A DNA stretch of 6,641 nucleotides from Deinococcales bacterium. GTDB taxonomy: Bacteria > Deinococcota > Deinococci > Deinococcales > Deinococcaceae. Positions 5,116 through 6,641 of the stretch are shown in pieces. The number at the start of each line of letters is the position of its first letter. The stretch's first letter is position 1. Where the stretch lies: contig JANYFS010000466.1 in NCBI GenBank assembly GCA_025359705.1, positions 1 to 6,641 of the forward strand. Reading direction: 5' to 3'. The position numbers and the translations under genes are program-made. The notes under the pieces were generated by a model that worked only from the letters and a program-made list of their open reading frames with translations, made no database searches and was not told the origin of the DNA.

Positions 5116-6168
5116 CTAATGTTGTAAATAGGCCGCCATCAACCTAGCAGTGGCCTCGAGCGCATCAAAATGGGTGCGTTCGTAGGCGTGGCTGGCATCC
5201 ACCCCAGGGCCAATCAGGGCCACAGGGTACTCGGCCCCCGCCCGCCAAGCCGCCGTACCATCCGAGGCATACCAAGGGTAAATGTCGGGGCGTAGCTCGA
5301 GGCCAGTGGCTTGGGCCAAAGCGCGAATTCGGCTCGAGAGCAGGTGGTCGTAGGGGCCGCCCGAATCCTTCAGGCAAATCGAACAGTGATGCTCGCTCGA
5401 GTTTTGCCCTTCGCCAATGGCTGCCATGTCCACCACAATTAGCTCGTCGGTGTCCAACGGAATCCCGCTCGAGGAACCGTGGCCCACCTCTTCATAACTC
5501 GAGAGGTAAAAATGTGCGGTATGGCGCAGGTGCAATGAGCCTTCGGTATAGGCTTTGGTCAACAGCAAAAAGATGGCTACCGCTGCCTTGTTATCCAAAT
5601 GCCGCCCCTTGATATAGCCCGCTAGGGTCAGTTGCGCCCTCGAGTCCCACGAAACAAAGTCGCCCACCTCCACCCCCAGCGCTTTGGTTTCCTCCAGAGT
5701 AGAGGTCACGGCATCCAAACGCAGCTCGAGGGTGTGTTCGTCGCGCTTGAGTTCGCGCAGATCGCTCGAGTGAACATGGATCGACTGCTTAGTGTTGACC
5801 ACGGTAGCACTCAGGCTCGAGCCATTTTGCAGATGCACCAGCGCATATTCCCCTTCAATGCTGATCCAGTCATAGGCTCCCAATTGGCTCAGAGTCAGCC
5901 GACCATTGGGCTTGATGCTTTTGACCATCGCGCCCAAGGTATCGATATGGGCCGCAAAAGCAAGGGTTTTAGCGTGTAGGTGCGACTCTTGTGGCTCGAG
6001 TGTCCACAACAAAGCCCCTTTGCGGGTACGGCTAAAAGGAATTCCCAGCTCGAGCAGATGCCGTTCCACCACCCGCATAGCAGCCTCGGTAAAGCCCGTG
6101 GGGGAAGGGGTATTCAGTAGCTCGAGCAGTACCACGGCGGTATAGGGAAAAAGGGAAGTTAGGGGCAT
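5116..6168 (-). CDS. M42 family metallopeptidase (aminopeptidase)
   Basis: M42 enzymes are two-metal aminopeptidases forming large tetrahedral shells in the cytoplasm that trim peptides. This 350-residue protein has the normal length and the residues needed: AHIDT with His74 and Asp76, GRHLDNKAAV with bridging Asp192, the catalytic pair Glu226-Glu227 in SSYEEVGHG, Asp247 in VDMAAIGEG, and a last ligand histidine, probably His327 in DASHAYERTH. The N-terminal LLELLNTPSPTGFTEAA (14-30) is family-typical and supports the ATG start at 6168. The final motif differs from the usual YxHS form and recalls the M42 group named for the N-acetylglutaminylglutamine amide osmoprotectant cluster, but no partner gene of that pathway is visible, so I do not assign it. 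The gene lies 55 bp downstream of the partial gene on the same strand and may be its operon partner. There is no clear ribosome binding site. CTCGAG occurs 13 times in it, read as Leu-Glu, Ser-Ser or Ser-Arg. Confidence 0.93.
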   Translation of the reverse strand: MPLTSLFPYTAVVLLELLNTPSPTGFTEAAMRVVERHLLELGIPFSRTRKGALLWTLEPQESHLHAKTLAFAAHIDTLGAMVKSIKPNGRLTLSQLGAYDWISIEGEYALVHLQNGSSLSATVVNTKQSIHVHSSDLRELKRDEHTLELRLDAVTSTLEETKALGVEVGDFVSWDSRAQLTLAGYIKGRHLDNKAAVAIFLLLTKAYTEGSLHLRHTAHFYLSSYEEVGHGSSSGIPLDTDELIVVDMAAIGEGQNSSEHHCSICLKDSGGPYDHLLSSRIRALAQATGLELRPDIYPWYASDGTAAWRAGAEYPVALIGPGVDASHAYERTHFDALEATARLMAAYLQH

Positions 6169-6177
6169 GGTGGTTTG

Positions 6178-6183
6178 ATTCTA
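6178..6183 (-). promoter_or_regulatory. Candidate -10 box for the M42 peptidase gene
   Basis: On the minus strand TAGAAT (6183-6178) ends nine bases before the ATG at 6168, with no Shine-Dalgarno sequence between. This would give a leaderless or nearly leaderless mRNA. I see no good -35 box, so readthrough from the upstream gene is an equal possibility. Confidence 0.3.
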
Positions 6184-6189
6184 TATCTG

Positions 6190-6213
6190 TTGTGGGCTAT
6201 GGGTTAGCCACAA
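6190..6213. other. Imperfect hairpin between the partial gene and the M42 gene
   Basis: TTGTGGGCTA (6190-6199) pairs with TAGCCACAA (6205-6213), leaving one bulged G and a short loop. It sits in the 55-base gap after the partial gene's stop. No T-run follows in the minus direction, so it is a poor terminator; it may be an mRNA processing or stability element. Confidence 0.35.
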
Positions 6214-6223
6214 GAAATGCCCC

Positions 6224-6641
6224 TTAAGAACCCTTGAATGACAACCCAGTATTCACATTCCTAGACCACTCTTCAAAAGTCCAAAAACGTCCACTCTTAA
6301 CCTCTGTCACCCCATAAACCAAAGGTTGCCGCTCGAGCGTAGACTCCTCCTCTATTGCCAAAATAGGAGTCTCGAGCGGTTCCATACCCACTTTTTCCAG
6401 CTCGAGCAAAACGTTTACATTGTGAGGCTGGTCGGAAAAGGTATCCTCGAGCAGTTCCTCGAGTTCTTCTTGCAGCAGCAAGATTTTTTCGATGCGTCGC
6501 CGCGCGGTGACATTGGGCAAAATGCTGCGCCACTCGTGGGCTTTACCTTGGTTGTTGGTGGCCCGAATTTCTTCGGTGTTTTCCACCACACTAAAAAAGA
6601 CCTCACCTAACGGGCTGCTTTCCAGATAAAAACGACGCTCG
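6224..6641 (-). CDS. C-terminal part of an unidentified protein (runs off the window)
   Basis: The reading frame is open from the window edge to a TAA at 6226-6224, giving 138 visible residues; the start lies outside. A GTG within it (6589) is not needed as a start because the frame continues upstream without a stop. I do not recognise the family. The visible part holds ERRFYLESSPLGEVFFSV at its start, an Arg-rich stretch followed by a strongly acidic helix with possible coiled-coil character (RRRIEKILLLQEELEELLED, about residues 47-66), further acidic Glu/Leu-rich sequence, and an aromatic end (GRFWTFEEWSRNV). There is no signal peptide or membrane helix in this portion. It is rich in CTCGAG (five copies, all read as Leu-Glu), so it belongs to the same genomic background as its neighbours. 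It could form an operon with the M42 gene 55 bp downstream. Confidence 0.75.
   Translation of the reverse strand, partial: ERRFYLESSPLGEVFFSVVENTEEIRATNNQGKAHEWRSILPNVTARRRIEKILLLQEELEELLEDTFSDQPHNVNVLLELEKVGMEPLETPILAIEEESTLERQPLVYGVTEVKSGRFWTFEEWSRNVNTGLSFKGS

Larger units (their letters stand above)
153..6463. repeat. Highly iterated palindrome CTCGAG (46 copies)
   Basis: By hand count CTCGAG occurs 46 times; a random sequence of this length would have about 1.6. The first copy is at 153-158, the second at 1953-1958, and the remaining 44 are spread up to 6458-6463, about one per 100 bases. Examples are 2113, 2151, 2193, 2297, 2360, 2618, 2759, 3014, 3227, 3399, 3689, 3830, 4268, 4603, 4897, 5155, 5468, 5765, 6049, 6332 and 6446. 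Copies occur in genes on both strands in at least two frames, and in promoters and a terminator. The window ends in CTCG, possibly a further copy. Confidence 0.95.

Noticed and set aside
153..6463. CTCGAG copies as a CRISPR array, phase-variable repeats or an ordinary restriction-site coincidence.
   Set aside because: Copies are irregularly spaced, are not flanked by longer repeats, and are dispersed through unrelated genes. The density is far too high for chance and a restriction target would normally be avoided.

Overview
Organism. The window is chromosomal DNA from a bacterium that I tentatively place in Deinococcota (Deinococcus-Thermus) or a close relative. Three things point that way: a type IV pilin resembling the Thermus PilA4 type, an M42 peptidase of a kind I associate with Deinococcus, and promoters whose -10 box sits 6-7 bases before an ATG with no ribosome binding site, as in the leaderless transcripts common in that phylum. 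No 16S or ribosomal protein gene is present, so this is a guess. Most of the window has moderate GC, but about 0.7-2.1 kb is clearly AT-richer.

Layout. (1) 1-700: an AT-rich upstream region, then a type IV pilin gene on the + strand, then a perfect 15-bp hairpin. (2) 714-2111, minus strand: an AT-rich gene for a polytopic O-antigen ligase/polymerase-like membrane protein (Wzy_C/WaaL superfamily), converging on the pilin and probably read from a leaderless promoter. (3) 2138-2331, minus strand: a terminator, tRNA-Leu(UAA) with encoded CCA, and its own promoter. (4) 2430-3571, + strand: a well-formed leaderless promoter driving a YceD/DUF177 gene followed 12 bp later by moaC. (5) 3755-5002, + strand: a closely linked pair, a cysteine-poor protein resembling the DUF2229/2-hydroxyacyl-CoA dehydratase-related fold and a small two-helix membrane protein with a lysine-rich tail. 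(6) 5063-5093: a palindrome between convergent genes. (7) 5116-6641, minus strand: an M42 metallopeptidase preceded by the 3' part of an unidentified gene that runs off the window.

How the genes fit together. The pilin and the ligase-like protein could be a substrate and its O-glycosylating enzyme, as in the TfpO/PglL systems, but this is inference from position. YceD/DUF177 belongs to ribosomal RNA and ribosome biology and MoaC to molybdenum cofactor synthesis. Their shared transcription, without rpmF next to yceD, looks like a lineage-specific arrangement.

Main observation. The palindrome CTCGAG occurs 46 times by hand count, against about 1.6 expected by chance. It appears in coding DNA in two or more reading frames, on genes of both strands, and in promoters and a terminator. 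It is absent from about 159-1952, which covers the pilin and most of the ligase gene. It behaves like a genome-wide highly iterated palindrome (compare HIP1 of cyanobacteria), and the gap marks DNA of different history.
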